Positions 27,204-37,090 of a stretch of 64,000 nucleotides of DNA are shown in pieces (position 1 is the first letter of the stretch; every line of letters starts with the position of its first letter). Under the pieces are notes generated by a model that did no database searches, was not told where the DNA came from, and worked only from the letters and a program-made list of their open reading frames with translations. Origin of the DNA: Agromyces archimandritae (lineage in GTDB: Bacteria > Actinomycetota > Actinomycetes > Actinomycetales > Microbacteriaceae). The DNA lies in NCBI RefSeq assembly GCF_018024495.1, contig NZ_CP071696.1:372001-436000 (forward strand), in the 5' to 3' direction. The position numbers were made by a program, and so were the translations under genes.

Positions 27204-27428
27204 TCAGCGGCGCTTCGGATCCAGCCGGCCCACACCGTAACGGCGCGATTCGGGCACCTCCGTGGCCTCGCAGAGGGCCAGCCACACCTCGCGCGCCGGC
27301 ACCCCCGCGGCCAGCGCATCGTCCGCCGTGCACCCGATACCGGGCAGCACGAGATCGCCGAGCACGACCCGGCCGTACGACTCGCCGAACTCGTCGGCGA
27401 CCGCCTGCCGGAACTCGCTGAGCTTCAT
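27204..27428 (-). CDS. DUF3046 domain protein
   Basis: A 74-residue small protein. MKLSEFRQAVADEFGESYGR and the Trp-containing REVWLALCEA segment match DUF3046, an actinobacterial family regularly found beside recA. AAGGAGG lies five to six bases before the ATG at 27428, a strong ribosome-binding site. Function is unknown; conserved placement suggests a link to DNA repair or simply ancient gene order. Confidence 0.88.
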   Translation of the reverse strand: MKLSEFRQAVADEFGESYGRVVLGDLVLPGIGCTADDALAAGVPAREVWLALCEATEVPESRRYGVGRLDPKRR

Positions 27429-27478
27429 CCGCGCCTCCTTCTGCGCGCATCCATCATCCACGACGATGCCGCGCATGA

Positions 27479-27506
27479 CGAAGGCCGGTCTTCCGACCGG
27501 CCTTCG
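27479..27506 (-). terminator. Terminator after clgR
   Basis: A perfect 12-bp stem (27479-27490 with 27495-27506) and TTCC loop, 17 bases past the clgR stop. It separates the pgsA-cinA-clgR side from the DUF3046/recA side. Confidence 0.8.
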
Positions 27507-27523
27507 ATCCACGTTCTCCGGGG

Positions 27524-27832
27524 TTAGCGCACCATCATGTCCGCGTCGAACTCGGCCACGAGCTCGTCGGGCAAGCTGTCCGGCACGGCACTGAGGCCCT
27601 CGACGACCGCCAGGCGATCGCCCACCTCGTGCATGATGACCGAGATCGGCGTATCGAGGGCTTCGGCCACCGATGCGAGGATCTCGGACGACGCTTCCTT
27701 CTGGCCGCGCTCGACCTCGCTCAGATACCCGAGGGCGACGCTGGCCTTGCTGGCGACCTGACGGAGCGTGCGCCCCTTCTGCAGGCGGAAGTCCCTCAGC
27801 ACATCGCCGATTTCCTGACGAACCAGAACCAT
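27524..27832 (-). CDS. clgR: ClgR-family helix-turn-helix transcriptional regulator
   Basis: A 102-residue XRE-type regulator. EIGDVLRDFRLQKGRTLRQVASKASVALGYLSEVERGQKEAS (helix-turn-helix, landmark SVALGYLSEVERG) is the ClgR signature. In mycobacteria, corynebacteria and Streptomyces ClgR activates clpP, clpC and other protease or stress genes. The ATG at 27832 has GGAGG six bases upstream. Gene order ftsK-pgsA-cinA-clgR matches the conserved actinobacterial arrangement. Confidence 0.92.
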   Translation of the reverse strand: MVLVRQEIGDVLRDFRLQKGRTLRQVASKASVALGYLSEVERGQKEASSEILASVAEALDTPISVIMHEVGDRLAVVEGLSAVPDSLPDELVAEFDADMMVR

Positions 27833-27880
27833 CGGAACCTCCTCATCTCCGCCAGCCGCGACCGTTTCGAACCGGTAGCG

Positions 27881-27905
27881 GGGGGACAATCCTATCCCGT
27901 CCCCC
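27881..27905 (-). promoter_or_regulatory. Hairpin in the clgR leader
   Basis: GGGGGAC (27881-27887) pairs with GTCCCCC (27899-27905) around an 11-base loop, about 50 bases upstream of the clgR start. It could be a leader hairpin or an operator; no sequence match decides between them. Confidence 0.4.
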
Positions 27906-27978
27906 ATGCTCCGACACTAGTGGCGCGAACTGGGCCTTTCGTGTGAACCTGCCACCTGTAACACGCTGTTCACGAAGA

Positions 27979-28497
27979 CTATTCCGCCCGCTCCACCGAC
28001 GACTCCGACACGCTCGGGCCGAGCTCCGAACGGGCCTCTTCGATCGCCCGGCGCACCGTCTCGCGCCGAATCGCGTCCCGGTCGCCGGCGAGCTCGAGGG
28101 CGACCGAGCGGACCCCCTCCGGCGAGGCGATCCCGACGAATACGGTGCCGGGCGGATGCCCGTCCTGCGGGTCGGGCCCGGCCACCCCCGTCGTCGCGAT
28201 CCCGAGCTCGGCGGGCAGCCCGTCGAGGGCCGCGGCCCGGCGCACGCCGTCGGCCATGCGGCGGGCGACCTCGGCATCCACCGGGCCGTGCACGGCGAGG
28301 AGGCCGAAATCCACGCCGAGGAGGGTGTGCTTCAGCTCGGTCGCGTAGGCGACGATGCCGCCGCTGAACACCTCGGACGCCCCCGGGATGCGCACGATCT
28401 CGGCGGCGAGCGCACCGCCCGTCAGGGACTCGGCGACGGCCGCGCGCCAGCCGCGCTCGGCGAGCGCCCGGACGAGCTCGGCGGTGACGTCGGTCAT
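27979..28497 (-). CDS. CinA C-terminal domain protein (NMN deamidase-like)
   Basis: A 172-residue stand-alone CinA C-terminal domain. AESLTGGALAAEIVRIPGAS, GGIVAYATELKHTLLGV and ATTGVAGPDPQDGHPPGTV (landmarks AESLTGG and GVAGP) are the PncC/CinA amidase motifs. Such proteins deamidate nicotinamide mononucleotide in NAD salvage. The N-terminal CinA domain is absent, as in E. coli PncC. The ATGA overlap with pgsA indicates co-translation. Confidence 0.9.
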   Translation of the reverse strand: MTDVTAELVRALAERGWRAAVAESLTGGALAAEIVRIPGASEVFSGGIVAYATELKHTLLGVDFGLLAVHGPVDAEVARRMADGVRRAAALDGLPAELGIATTGVAGPDPQDGHPPGTVFVGIASPEGVRSVALELAGDRDAIRRETVRRAIEEARSELGPSVSESSVERAE

Positions 28498-29084
28498 CGC
28501 GCCCCTCCTTCGCGTGCGAGACGGCCGGCATCGACGAGGTAGCGGATGCCGGACCACACCGTCAGTGCGAGGGCCGCACCCATCAGCACCCAGTTCACCC
28601 ACAGCACCCAGTCGCCGACGAGCACCCACAGGGGCGTGAGGGCGAAGGAGATCGCGACGGCCTGCACGACGGTCTTCAGCTTGCCGCCCGAGGAGGCGGG
28701 CACGACGGTGCCGCGGCCGAGCTCCACGAAACGCCATACCGTGATCCCGACCTCGCGCACGACGATGACGATCGTCACCCACCACCACAGTTCGCCGAGG
28801 ATCGACAGGCAGACGAGGGCACCGCTCGTCAGCAGCTTGTCGGCGATCGGGTCGAGGATCTTGCCGAGATCGGTCACGAGCCCCCGGGACCTGGCGATGT
28901 GCCCGTCGATGCCGTCGGTGGCGATCGCGACGACGAACAGCGCCGCGGCGATCCACCGCATCGGGCCGTCGGAGCCGGCATCGGCCAGCAGCAGCCAGAA
29001 GAAGACGGGCGCAGCGAGAATGCGCACGACGGTGATCGCGTTGGGCAGATTCCAGTTCGCCGACCTGGCGGCGGGGGACGTCAT
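28494..29084 (-). CDS. pgsA: CDP-diacylglycerol-glycerol-3-phosphate 3-phosphatidyltransferase
   Basis: A 196-residue integral membrane enzyme making phosphatidylglycerol phosphate. The CDP-alcohol phosphotransferase motif runs from DGIDGHIARSRG to DPIADK with all Asp residues of DG(x)2AR(x)8G(x)3D(x)3D. N-terminal NLPNAITVVRILAAP is typical of PgsA. Several hydrophobic helices are evident. It overlaps the CinA gene and follows ftsK. Confidence 0.93.
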   Translation of the reverse strand: MTSPAARSANWNLPNAITVVRILAAPVFFWLLLADAGSDGPMRWIAAALFVVAIATDGIDGHIARSRGLVTDLGKILDPIADKLLTSGALVCLSILGELWWWVTIVIVVREVGITVWRFVELGRGTVVPASSGGKLKTVVQAVAISFALTPLWVLVGDWVLWVNWVLMGAALALTVWSGIRYLVDAGRLAREGGAR

Positions 29085-29176
29085 GCAGCCAGGATACCGG
29101 CGGGCCGAGCCGGTTCGGGGCGGTCCGGCCGCCCGCGGCGGCCGCGGGCTGCCGTCGCGGGCGGCGGCGGGGCCGC

Positions 29177-32014
29177 TCAGTCGCGGCCGGTCAGGCCCCA
29201 GGCGTCTTCGTCGGACTCGGCCTCGACCTCGGGCAGGCCCGCCGTCTGCCGGGCCACGGGATCATCGTCGTAGCGGTCGTCGCCGCCGCTCGAAGCCGGC
29301 ACGGGTGCCGGGCCGGCAGTCGGTGCCGGTCCGGTGGATGCCGTGGCCGCCGCCGACGAAGACCCGCCGGGCACGGGGTCGCCGCGGAGGCCTGCGAGCA
29401 CCGCCGGCAGCTGCTCCGCCGTCGCGAGCACGTCGCGGGCCTTCGAGCCCTCCGAGGGGCCGACGATCTCGCGCGACTCCAGGAGGTCCATGAGCCGCCC
29501 GGCCTTCGCGAAGCCGACGCGGAGCTTCCGCTGCAGCATCGAGGTCGAGCCGAACTGCGTGGAGACGACGAGTTCGGCGGCCGCGAGCAGCAGCTCGAGG
29601 TCGTCGCCGATGTCGGAGTCGATCTCCTTCTTCTCGACGACCGCCTCGACGTCCTTGCGATACTCGGGCCGCGCCTGCCGGGTGACGTGCTTGACGACCT
29701 TCTCGATCTCGGCCTCGGTGACCCAGGCTCCCTGCACGCGGATCGGCTTGGAGGCGCCCATCGGCAGGAAGAGGCCGTCGCCCTGCCCGATGAGCTTGTC
29801 GGCGCCCGGCTGGTCGAGGATGACACGGGAGTCGGTGACGCTCGTGACCGCGAAGGCGAGCCGGCTCGGCACGTTCGCCTTGATGAGGCCGGTGACGACG
29901 TCGACCGAGGGCCGCTGGGTGGCCAGCACCAGGTGGATGCCGGAGGCCCGCGCGAGCTGGGTGATGCGCACGATCGAGTCTTCGACGTCGCGCGGGGCGA
30001 CCATCATGAGGTCGGCGAGCTCGTCGACGACGACGAGGAGGTACGGGTAGGGCTTGAGCTTGCGCTCGGAGCCGGCCGGCAGCACGATCTCGTCGTTGAC
30101 GACGGCCTTGTTGAAGTCGTCGATGTGGCGGAAGCCGAACGATGCGAGGTCGTCGTAGCGCATGTCCATCTCCTTCACGACCCACTGCAGCGCCTCGGCG
30201 GCCTTCTTGGGGTTCGTGATGATGGGCGTGATGAGGTGAGGCACCCCGGCGTACGGGGCGAGTTCGACGCGCTTGGGGTCGATGAGGACCATGCGCACAT
30301 CGGCGGGCTTGGCCCGCATGAGCAGGCTCGTGATCATCGAGTTCACGAAGCTCGACTTGCCCGATCCGGTTGAGCCGGCCACGAGCAGGTGCGGCATCTT
30401 CGCGAGGTTCGCCACGACGTAGCCGCCGCCGACGTCCTTGCCGACGCCGATCGTCATCGGATGCTTGCCGCTGACCATCGCATTCGAGCGCAGCACGTCG
30501 CCGAGCGTGACGATCTCGCGGTCGGCGTTGGGGATCTCGACGCCGATGGCGGATTTGCCCGGGATCGGCGAGAGGATCCGCACCTCGTTCGAGGCCACGG
30601 CGTAGGCGAGGTTCTTCGAGAGCGCCGTGACGCGCTCCACCTTCACCCCCGGGCCGAGCTCGATCTCGTACTGGGTGACCGTCGGGCCGCGCGAGAAACC
30701 CGTGACCTTCGCGTCGACGCCGAACTGGTCGAGCACCCCGGTGATCTGCCTGACGACCTCGTCGTTGACCGAGGAGCGCGCCTTCCCCGGCGCGCCTGCG
30801 GCGAGGGTCGAGGCGGCCGGCAGGTGGTACGGGCGGTCGGGTTCGGGCTCGGCGGCCTCGCCCGCGGCATCCGCACCCTCGGGGCCGCTGCCGGGCCCGC
30901 CCAGGAAGGCCGGAAGCTCGGCGCCGTCGTCGCGGAGGCCCGTGGCCCCCGACGGCGCCTCGCCCGTCGAGGCCCCGACGGCGGCTTCGGCCCGGTCGAG
31001 GGCGCCCTGCACCTCGCTGCCGTACGCGCCGCCCGCCCCCTCGATGGGGCTCTCGAAGCTGCCGGCCGCGCTGTCGCCGCCGAAGACCTCGGTGAGGCCC
31101 GTCATGGCGTCGGTGTCGGACTCGGGCTCCTCCTCGCGCTTGGTCGCGTTGCGACGCCACCACGGCAGCATGCCCTCGGCGGCCGGCGGATCGTCGATGC
31201 CGTCGAGTTCGGGCTGCTCGCTCTTGCGGGGCTTCTTCGCTTTGGCCGGCTTCTCGGCCTTCGGCTCGTCCGCTTCATCGATCGTCGCGCCGAAGAGCCA
31301 TTCGTAGAGCTCGCGGAACCTCGCCGGAATGCGGTTCGGCGGTGTCTTCGTGATGATGAGGAGCGAGAGCAGGAGGAGGACGATGAGGATCGCGCTCGCG
31401 CCGTAGACGGTCGTGAGGAACACGAGGGGCTGCGCGAGCATCCACCCGAGGATGCCGCCGGCGCGCGCGAGCACCTCCATTCCGGCGCTCGGCTGCGGCA
31501 GCCCGCCGAAGAGGTGGGAGAGACCCGCGATCGACAGCAGCAGCACTCCGAGGCCGATGCCGATCCGCGTGTTGTCGTGCACGCTCGACGGGTGACGGAA
31601 GAGCCACACGGCGAAGCACAGCATGATCACCGGCAGCGCGAACGCGAGCCGGCCGAAGAGGCCGCCGAAGCTCCACGCGTCGAGCGTTCGGGCGACGGGA
31701 TCGTTGATGAAGAACCACTCCACGACCGCGCCGGCGACCGCGAGCAGCACGATGAAGAAGGGGCCGCCGTCGCGCCGCTCCTCTTTCTGCAGCGTCTCGG
31801 GGCCCAGGGCGCGCGCCGCACCGCCGGTGAGGTGGGCCAGGCCCATCCACGCCCGCATCGCGAGCCCCGGGCGGTCGTCGACCTTCGTCCGTCCGCGCGG
31901 CGCGGCGGGCAGCTTCTTCGTCGGCGCCGTGCGCGAGGTGGTGCCGCGACCCGAGCGCGACGAGGTGCTCCGCGTGCTCGATCCGCGACCGCTCGACTTG
32001 GTGCCCGTAGCCAT
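29177..32014 (-). CDS. ftsK: DNA translocase FtsK/SpoIIIE
   Basis: A 945-residue septal DNA pump. A basic Ser/Thr/Lys/Arg-rich head is followed by four transmembrane helices (about residues 70-230), an acidic Gly/Ala/Glu linker, and a RecA-like motor with Walker [13 protein letters not shown] near 550 and the block [11 protein letters not shown]. The C-terminal gamma winged helix ([19 protein letters not shown]) reads KOPS-like DNA. A further 80-residue Pro/Ala/Asp-rich tail follows. The ATG is only one base after GGAGG, unusually close. Confidence 0.95.
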   Translation of the reverse strand: MATGTKSSGRGSSTRSTSSRSGRGTTSRTAPTKKLPAAPRGRTKVDDRPGLAMRAWMGLAHLTGGAARALGPETLQKEERRDGGPFFIVLLAVAGAVVEWFFINDPVARTLDAWSFGGLFGRLAFALPVIMLCFAVWLFRHPSSVHDNTRIGIGLGVLLLSIAGLSHLFGGLPQPSAGMEVLARAGGILGWMLAQPLVFLTTVYGASAILIVLLLLSLLIITKTPPNRIPARFRELYEWLFGATIDEADEPKAEKPAKAKKPRKSEQPELDGIDDPPAAEGMLPWWRRNATKREEEPESDTDAMTGLTEVFGGDSAAGSFESPIEGAGGAYGSEVQGALDRAEAAVGASTGEAPSGATGLRDDGAELPAFLGGPGSGPEGADAAGEAAEPEPDRPYHLPAASTLAAGAPGKARSSVNDEVVRQITGVLDQFGVDAKVTGFSRGPTVTQYEIELGPGVKVERVTALSKNLAYAVASNEVRILSPIPGKSAIGVEIPNADREIVTLGDVLRSNAMVSGKHPMTIGVGKDVGGGYVVANLAKMPHLLVAGSTGSGKSSFVNSMITSLLMRAKPADVRMVLIDPKRVELAPYAGVPHLITPIITNPKKAAEALQWVVKEMDMRYDDLASFGFRHIDDFNKAVVNDEIVLPAGSERKLKPYPYLLVVVDELADLMMVAPRDVEDSIVRITQLARASGIHLVLATQRPSVDVVTGLIKANVPSRLAFAVTSVTDSRVILDQPGADKLIGQGDGLFLPMGASKPIRVQGAWVTEAEIEKVVKHVTRQARPEYRKDVEAVVEKKEIDSDIGDDLELLLAAAELVVSTQFGSTSMLQRKLRVGFAKAGRLMDLLESREIVGPSEGSKARDVLATAEQLPAVLAGLRGDPVPGGSSSAAATASTGPAPTAGPAPVPASSGGDDRYDDDPVARQTAGLPEVEAESDEDAWGLTGRD

Positions 32015-32067
32015 TCCTCCAGGGTATTGCCAGCCGCCGACACCGCCTCGCGGGCCGCCGGGAGTGT

Positions 32068-33306
32068 TCAGAAGCGGATCGCGTCGATCACCTTGACCCG
32101 CACTGCGGCGAGCGCCGGCAGCAGCCCGGCCAGGGCCCCGACGGCGACCGCGGAGCCGATGCCGAGCACGGCGGCCTCGACGGGGAAGCCCGGCAGGTCC
32201 TCGACGGTGCCGCCGAGGACCAGGTCCATGAGCGGGCTCTTCACGAGCAGGATCGACACCCCGACGCCGACGACGCCGGCGAGGAAGGTGCCGACGACGC
32301 TCTCCATGAGCACCGAGAAGAACACCCTCCCGCCGGTCGCGCCGAAACTGCGTCGCACCCCGATCTCGCGGATGCGGGTGCGGACGGTGACCAGGGCGAT
32401 GTTCAGCAGGCCGAGGGCGCCGAGCAGGAGGATGACCGCGGCGACGCCGCCGACGAGGAGCTTCAGCATGAGATACGGGTCCTCGCCCCACGCCGCGTAA
32501 TCCGTGCGGTACCCGTCGACGGTGACTCCCCCGGCCGTCTCGGCCTGCAGATCCTCGCTCACGCGCTGCATGAACGGGTCGGCGATCTCCTCGCCCACCC
32601 ACGCCTCGTAGCTCGGGGTGCCGAAGCCCATCATGTCGGAGGCGGGCCCGGCGGGCGGTGCGACGGCCGCATATGCGTCGTAGAGCATGATCGCCGACGG
32701 TTCCTCCTCCCACTGCTGCGGCGGCTGGACGCCGATCACGACGGCCGTCGCGCGCGGTGCGGTCGCCAGTTCCACCGTGGGATGCGTCGCGAGCGGCGGC
32801 CGGCCCATGCGGTCCCAGAAGATCGAGTTCACGACGATCGCCGGCGCGAGGCGGTCCGCGTCCCGGTCGACGAACCAGCGGCCTTCCTGCAGCTGCAGAC
32901 GGTGGATGACCCCGTAGTCGGCGTCGACGGCCTGCACCGGCACGGCGACGACCCCGTCGGCGAACTGGGTGCGCACCGTGCCGCCGACGTTCCGGCTGGA
33001 GTAGTCGACCTCGTAGCGGTCGAGCACCGTCGCCCATGCGGCGTCGAACGAGGCGGTGTCGAGCGCGCCGTCCGGCGTTCCGACGCTGAACTGGATCGTC
33101 GCCGGCCGGCCGCCGGCGCGTTCCTGCGTCTCGCGGCCGCCCTGCTCCGCGATCGCGGCGGCGCCGACCACGGTCGCCAGGGCGCAGACGGCCACGGCGA
33201 CGCCGACGAGCGAGAGCAGCACGCGACCGCGGTGGATGCGCAGCTCCTCCAGTGCCTCGACGACGGTGCTGACGAGACGGGTCGCGAGGCGCGCGAGCGT
33301 GTTCAC
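32068..33306 (-). CDS. MacB-type ABC transporter permease (FtsX domain)
   Basis: A 412-residue permease. One transmembrane helix (residues about 29-50), a large extracellular MacB periplasmic-core domain, then three helices with the FtsX signature at [19 protein letters not shown]. This type VII ABC topology powers mechanotransmission rather than direct translocation. The GTG start overlaps the ATPase stop by four bases. With the ATPase and HlyD-like adaptor it forms a leftward operon, probably for export of an antimicrobial, peptide or signal; the substrate is unknown. Confidence 0.9.
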   Translation of the reverse strand: MNTLARLATRLVSTVVEALEELRIHRGRVLLSLVGVAVAVCALATVVGAAAIAEQGGRETQERAGGRPATIQFSVGTPDGALDTASFDAAWATVLDRYEVDYSSRNVGGTVRTQFADGVVAVPVQAVDADYGVIHRLQLQEGRWFVDRDADRLAPAIVVNSIFWDRMGRPPLATHPTVELATAPRATAVVIGVQPPQQWEEEPSAIMLYDAYAAVAPPAGPASDMMGFGTPSYEAWVGEEIADPFMQRVSEDLQAETAGGVTVDGYRTDYAAWGEDPYLMLKLLVGGVAAVILLLGALGLLNIALVTVRTRIREIGVRRSFGATGGRVFFSVLMESVVGTFLAGVVGVGVSILLVKSPLMDLVLGGTVEDLPGFPVEAAVLGIGSAVAVGALAGLLPALAAVRVKVIDAIRF

Positions 33307-34097
33307 ACGACCACCTCCTCGGCGGCCGATGCCGGGACGCCGACGTGCAGCGGGCGACCGGCCGGATCGGGGCGCGCCCCGGCATCCGCACCCGCCGCCG
33401 CATCCGGCCCCGCCGCATGCTCGGCCGGCAGCAGCCGGCCCGCCTCGAGCCGGAAGTGCCGCTTCGATCGAGCCGCGATCGCCGGGTCGTGGGTGATCGT
33501 GACGAGCGCCGCCCCCGTCTCGGCGGCGACCTCTTCGATCAGCGACATGACGCTCGCACCCGTCTCGAGATCGAGGGCGCCCGTCGGCTCGTCGGCGAGG
33601 ATCAGCCGCGGGCGGCGGATGAGGGCACGGGCGATCGCCACGCGCTGCTGCTCGCCGCCGGAGAGCCGCTCGGGCCTGGTCTTGAGACGTTCGCCGAGCC
33701 CGACGCGCTCGAGCATCTCCCGAGCGAGGCGCTCCCGCTGCCAGAACTCCCGGCCGTCGGCATACAGCAGCGGCGTCTGCACGTTCTCGAGCGCCGTGCG
33801 CCCGGGCAGCAGATTGAACTGCTGGAACACGAAGCCGATCGCGCTGCCCCGCAGCCGGTCGCGGGCCCGCCCGCCGAGCCGGGCCGTGTCCTCGCCGAAG
33901 AGCCGGAGCTCTCCGTGCGTCGGCGCATCGAGCAGCCCCAGCAGGTTCAACAGGGTCGACTTGCCGGACCCCGACCGCCCAACGATCGAGACCAGGTCGT
34001 GTTCGGCGACCGTCAGATCCACGTCCGAGAGGATCGTCAACGGCTCCCCGCCCGGCAACTCGACCGTGCGGCCGACGCCCCTCGCCTCGACGAGCAT
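33303..34097 (-). CDS. MacB/LolD-type ABC transporter ATP-binding protein
   Basis: A 264-residue ATPase. Walker [11 protein letters not shown]-loop [17 protein letters not shown], signature [15 protein letters not shown] and Walker [13 protein letters not shown] place it with MacB/LolD ATPases. A 45-residue Ala/Pro/Asp-rich tail follows the domain. ATG overlaps the adaptor stop (ATGA) and its own stop overlaps the permease start. Confidence 0.93.
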   Translation of the reverse strand: MLVEARGVGRTVELPGGEPLTILSDVDLTVAEHDLVSIVGRSGSGKSTLLNLLGLLDAPTHGELRLFGEDTARLGGRARDRLRGSAIGFVFQQFNLLPGRTALENVQTPLLYADGREFWQRERLAREMLERVGLGERLKTRPERLSGGEQQRVAIARALIRRPRLILADEPTGALDLETGASVMSLIEEVAAETGAALVTITHDPAIAARSKRHFRLEAGRLLPAEHAAGPDAAAGADAGARPDPAGRPLHVGVPASAAEEVVV

Positions 34098-35152
34098 CAC
34101 TTCGCGCTCATGCACATGACCGCGCCGCCGCCCATCTCCTGGCAGCCCTCCATGCCCGGCGGCACCGCCGAGGCGCCCGGAACGAACTGCAGGACCGCGT
34201 CCCCGGCCGCCAGCCCCTCGACGACCTCGACCTGTGCGCCGTCGGTGATGCCGAGCTTCACGGGCTGTTCGACGGGCTCGCCGCCCGCGGCATCCACCAG
34301 CCAGACCACCCCCGACTCCGCCCCGCCCTCGACGGCCGTCGTCGGCACCACGAGCACCCCCTCGGCCCGGCCGGCCGCGATCGTCACCTGCGCCGACAGA
34401 CCGGCGAACACCTGCACCTCGGCCGGCACCCGGCAGCTCACCGTCGTTCCCCCGCCCGCCTCGGCCGCGCCGTCCGCCGAGCCGGCTCCGCCGCCCTGAC
34501 CGGCGAGCGGCGTCGAGATCGCCAGGTCCGTGCAGGTGAACGGCGCCGGGCCGCCGGCGATGACGACGTTCGCCTCGCCCGGGCGATCCGTCAGCCGGTA
34601 CTGCTGCTCGGGGCTGAGCGACGCCGACACGTTGAACGACGGCGGCGCCACCTGACCCGACACCTCCCCCGTCGACACGGGCTGGCCCGGGATCACGTCC
34701 AGCGCCGTCAGGACGCCGGCGGCCGGCGCCAGCACCGGCTCGAAATGGTAGCTCGGCCCGGCCGGCGCCTGCACCGCCGGCAGCTGCCCGTCGGGGCCCG
34801 GCTGGACCGGGGCGACCACGGCCTCCTCGACCGGATCCTCCACCTTGATGTCGTAGATCTTGTCGCCGGCGGCGACCTGCGAACCCTGCGCGATGAACAC
34901 CTCGTCGACCACGCCCGTACCCGCGGCCTTCACTGCGACCGCCGCATCGGCGTTCACCGTGCCCGTCAGCACGACGTCGTTCACGATCGACCCCTCGGCC
35001 ACGACGAACTCGGGCTCGGAGACCGTGCCGCCCGGAGTGATCGAAGCCTCGACCGCAGGCTGGTCGGGGAAGAACGCGAGCTTCACCAAGGCGACCGCGA
35101 TCACCACCGCCAGCACCGTCTTCAAGGTCGGGAAGATCCACTTGCGCCACAT
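34097..35152 (-). CDS. HlyD/MacA-like membrane-fusion adaptor protein
   Basis: A 351-residue adaptor with one N-terminal transmembrane helix (WIFPTLKTVLAVVIAVALVKLAFF, residues about 6-28) and an extracellular barrel-sandwich/lipoyl-like core (VVLTGTVNADAAVAVKAAGTG, VDEVFIAQGSQVAAGDKIY). A Gly/Ala-rich loop interrupts the middle. One internal pair (FTCTD and VSCRV) and the C-terminal tail GMEGCQEMGGGAVMCMSAK carry four cysteines; the Met/Cys-rich tail is unusual and could bind metal or form disulfides. First gene of the MacB-type operon. Confidence 0.85.
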   Translation of the reverse strand: MWRKWIFPTLKTVLAVVIAVALVKLAFFPDQPAVEASITPGGTVSEPEFVVAEGSIVNDVVLTGTVNADAAVAVKAAGTGVVDEVFIAQGSQVAAGDKIYDIKVEDPVEEAVVAPVQPGPDGQLPAVQAPAGPSYHFEPVLAPAAGVLTALDVIPGQPVSTGEVSGQVAPPSFNVSASLSPEQQYRLTDRPGEANVVIAGGPAPFTCTDLAISTPLAGQGGGAGSADGAAEAGGGTTVSCRVPAEVQVFAGLSAQVTIAAGRAEGVLVVPTTAVEGGAESGVVWLVDAAGGEPVEQPVKLGITDGAQVEVVEGLAAGDAVLQFVPGASAVPPGMEGCQEMGGGAVMCMSAK

Positions 35153-35230
35153 GCCCCGGGCACTCCTTCGTCGCCCGGTCCGGTCGCCGGGGCACGCCGA
35201 GCCTATTGCCCGGGCGGGAGCCGCGGTAGC

Positions 35231-35267
35231 CCCTCTCAGGGTGCGCTCCGGGTTCGCCCTGAGGGGG
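35231..35267 (-). terminator. Terminator after rnj
   Basis: Arms 35231-35241 and 35257-35267 form an 11-bp stem with one imperfect pair and a 15-base loop, about 50 bases beyond the rnj stop and upstream of the adaptor gene. Confidence 0.55.
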
Positions 35268-35315
35268 ACGACGACGGATGCCGGGGCGATGACGCGCCCG
35301 GCATCCGCACCCCGC

Positions 35316-36992
35316 CTACGCCTCGATGACGAGCGGCACGAGCATCGGGCGGCGCCGCAGACGACGGTTCACCCAGGTGCCGACCGTGCGGCGCACGGCC
35401 TGCTGCAGGGCGTGCTGGTCGCGTACGCCGTTCTGCGCCGCCTCCAGCAGCGCCGCCGAGATCTTCGGCTTGACCTCCTCGAAGACCGAATCGTCCTCGG
35501 CGAAGCCGCGCGCATGGATCTCCGGGCCCACGATGATCTTGCCCGTCGAGGCATCCACCACCACGATGACCGAGATGAAGCCCTCCTCGCCGAGGATGCG
35601 GCGGTCCTTCAGATCCGCATCGGTGATCTCGCCGACCGTCGCGCCGTCGACGTAGACGAACCCGAGATCGAGCTGGCCCGCCTCGCGCACCTCGCCGTCC
35701 TTCAGGTCGTAGACGGCGCCGTTCGCCCCGATGAAGGTGCGCGCCTCCGGCACGCCCGTGTCGCGGGCGAGCTTCGCGTTGGCGACCAGGTGCCGGTACT
35801 CGCCGTGCACCGGCAGCACGTTCGCCGGCTTCAGGATGTTGTACACGTACAGCAGCTCGCCGGCCGCCGCATGCCCGGAGACGTGCACCTTCGCGTTCGC
35901 CTTGTGCACCACGTTCGCGCCGAGCTTCGTGAGCCCGTCGATCACGCGGTACACGGCGTTCTCGTTGCCCGGGATCAGGCTCGAAGCGAGGATCACCGTG
36001 TCGCCATCGCCGACCTCGACATCGTGCTCGCGGTTGGCCATGCGGCTCAGCACCGCCATCGGCTCACCCTGCGACCCCGTCGACATGAAGACGATCTCGT
36101 CGTCGGGAACGTCGCCGGCCTTCTTGTAGTCGATCAGCACCCCCGGCGGCACCTTCAGGTAGCCGAGATCGGCGGCGATGCCCATGTTGCGCACCATGCT
36201 GCGGCCGAGCAGGGCCACCCGGCGGCCGTTCGCGTACGCGGCGTCCAGCACCTGCTGCACCCGGTGCACATGGCTCGAGAAGCTCGCCACGATCACCCGG
36301 CGCGGGGCCCGGGCGATGACCTCGTCCAGCACCGGGCCGATCGACCGCTCCAGCGGCGTGAAGCCCGGAACATCCGCGTTCGTCGAATCGACGAGGAAGA
36401 GGTCCACGCCCTCCTCGCCGAGGCGGGCGAACTCGCGCAGGTCGGTCAGCCGGCCGTCCAGCGGAAGCTGATCCATCTTGAAATCGCCCGTGGCCAGCAC
36501 CGTGCCGGCCTCGGTCTTCACCGCGACCGCCAGCGCATCGGGGATCGAATGGTTCACCGCGACGAACTCGAGCTCGAACGGCCCCAGCTGCTCGCGCTGC
36601 CCCTCCCGCACCGTCAGGCTGTACGGCTTGATACGGTGCTCCTTCAGCTTCGCCTCGGTCAGCGCGAGGGTCAGCTGCGAACCCACGATCGGGATGTCGC
36701 CCTTCAGGCGGAGCAGATACGGCACCCCGCCGATGTGGTCTTCGTGACCGTGCGTGAGCACGACGCCGACGATGTCGTCGACGCGGTCACGCAGGAAGCC
36801 GAAATCGGGCAGGATCAGGTCGACGCCCGGCTGATGCTCCTCGGGGAACAGCACACCGCAGTCGACGATGAGGATCTTGCCGTCGATCTCGAAGCTCGTC
36901 ATGTTCCGGCCGACCTCGCCGAGCCCCCCGATCGGGATCACGCGGAGCGTGCCCGGCTCGAGCTGCGGCGGATCGATGACGACGTCGGGCAT
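35316..36992 (-). CDS. rnj: Ribonuclease J
   Basis: A 558-residue metallo-beta-lactamase/beta-CASP ribonuclease for RNA maturation and decay. Metal motif HGHEDH is at residues 81-86, with NHSIPD and GDFKMDQ following, beta-CASP SFSSHVHRVQQV and ending HVSGHAA. The C-terminal domain closes with VNRRLRRRPMLVPLVIEA. GGAGGG lies just upstream of the ATG. It follows dapA by 98 bp, a common actinobacterial pair, with a hairpin terminator between. Confidence 0.96.
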   Translation of the reverse strand: MPDVVIDPPQLEPGTLRVIPIGGLGEVGRNMTSFEIDGKILIVDCGVLFPEEHQPGVDLILPDFGFLRDRVDDIVGVVLTHGHEDHIGGVPYLLRLKGDIPIVGSQLTLALTEAKLKEHRIKPYSLTVREGQREQLGPFELEFVAVNHSIPDALAVAVKTEAGTVLATGDFKMDQLPLDGRLTDLREFARLGEEGVDLFLVDSTNADVPGFTPLERSIGPVLDEVIARAPRRVIVASFSSHVHRVQQVLDAAYANGRRVALLGRSMVRNMGIAADLGYLKVPPGVLIDYKKAGDVPDDEIVFMSTGSQGEPMAVLSRMANREHDVEVGDGDTVILASSLIPGNENAVYRVIDGLTKLGANVVHKANAKVHVSGHAAAGELLYVYNILKPANVLPVHGEYRHLVANAKLARDTGVPEARTFIGANGAVYDLKDGEVREAGQLDLGFVYVDGATVGEITDADLKDRRILGEEGFISVIVVVDASTGKIIVGPEIHARGFAEDDSVFEEVKPKISAALLEAAQNGVRDQHALQQAVRRTVGTWVNRRLRRRPMLVPLVIEA

Positions 36993-37059
36993 GAGCCCTC
37001 CATTCTCTTCGGTTGTCGTGTTCGGTGCGGGGCCCAGCGGCTCCCGCGGTGTCTCGTGG

Positions 37060-37086
37060 GCGGATGCCGTGCGCCACGGCATCCGC
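37060..37086 (-). terminator. Terminator after dapA
   Basis: A perfect 12-bp stem (37060-37071 with 37075-37086) and three-base loop just beyond the dapA stop. The arms are built from the GGATGCC/GGCATCC heptamer that recurs throughout the window. Confidence 0.65.
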
Positions 37087-37090
37087 ACGC

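Noticed and set aside
32068..35152. LolCDE-type lipoprotein export system
   Set aside because: Single permease with a HlyD-like adaptor and Gram-positive background fit a MacB-type efflux system better.
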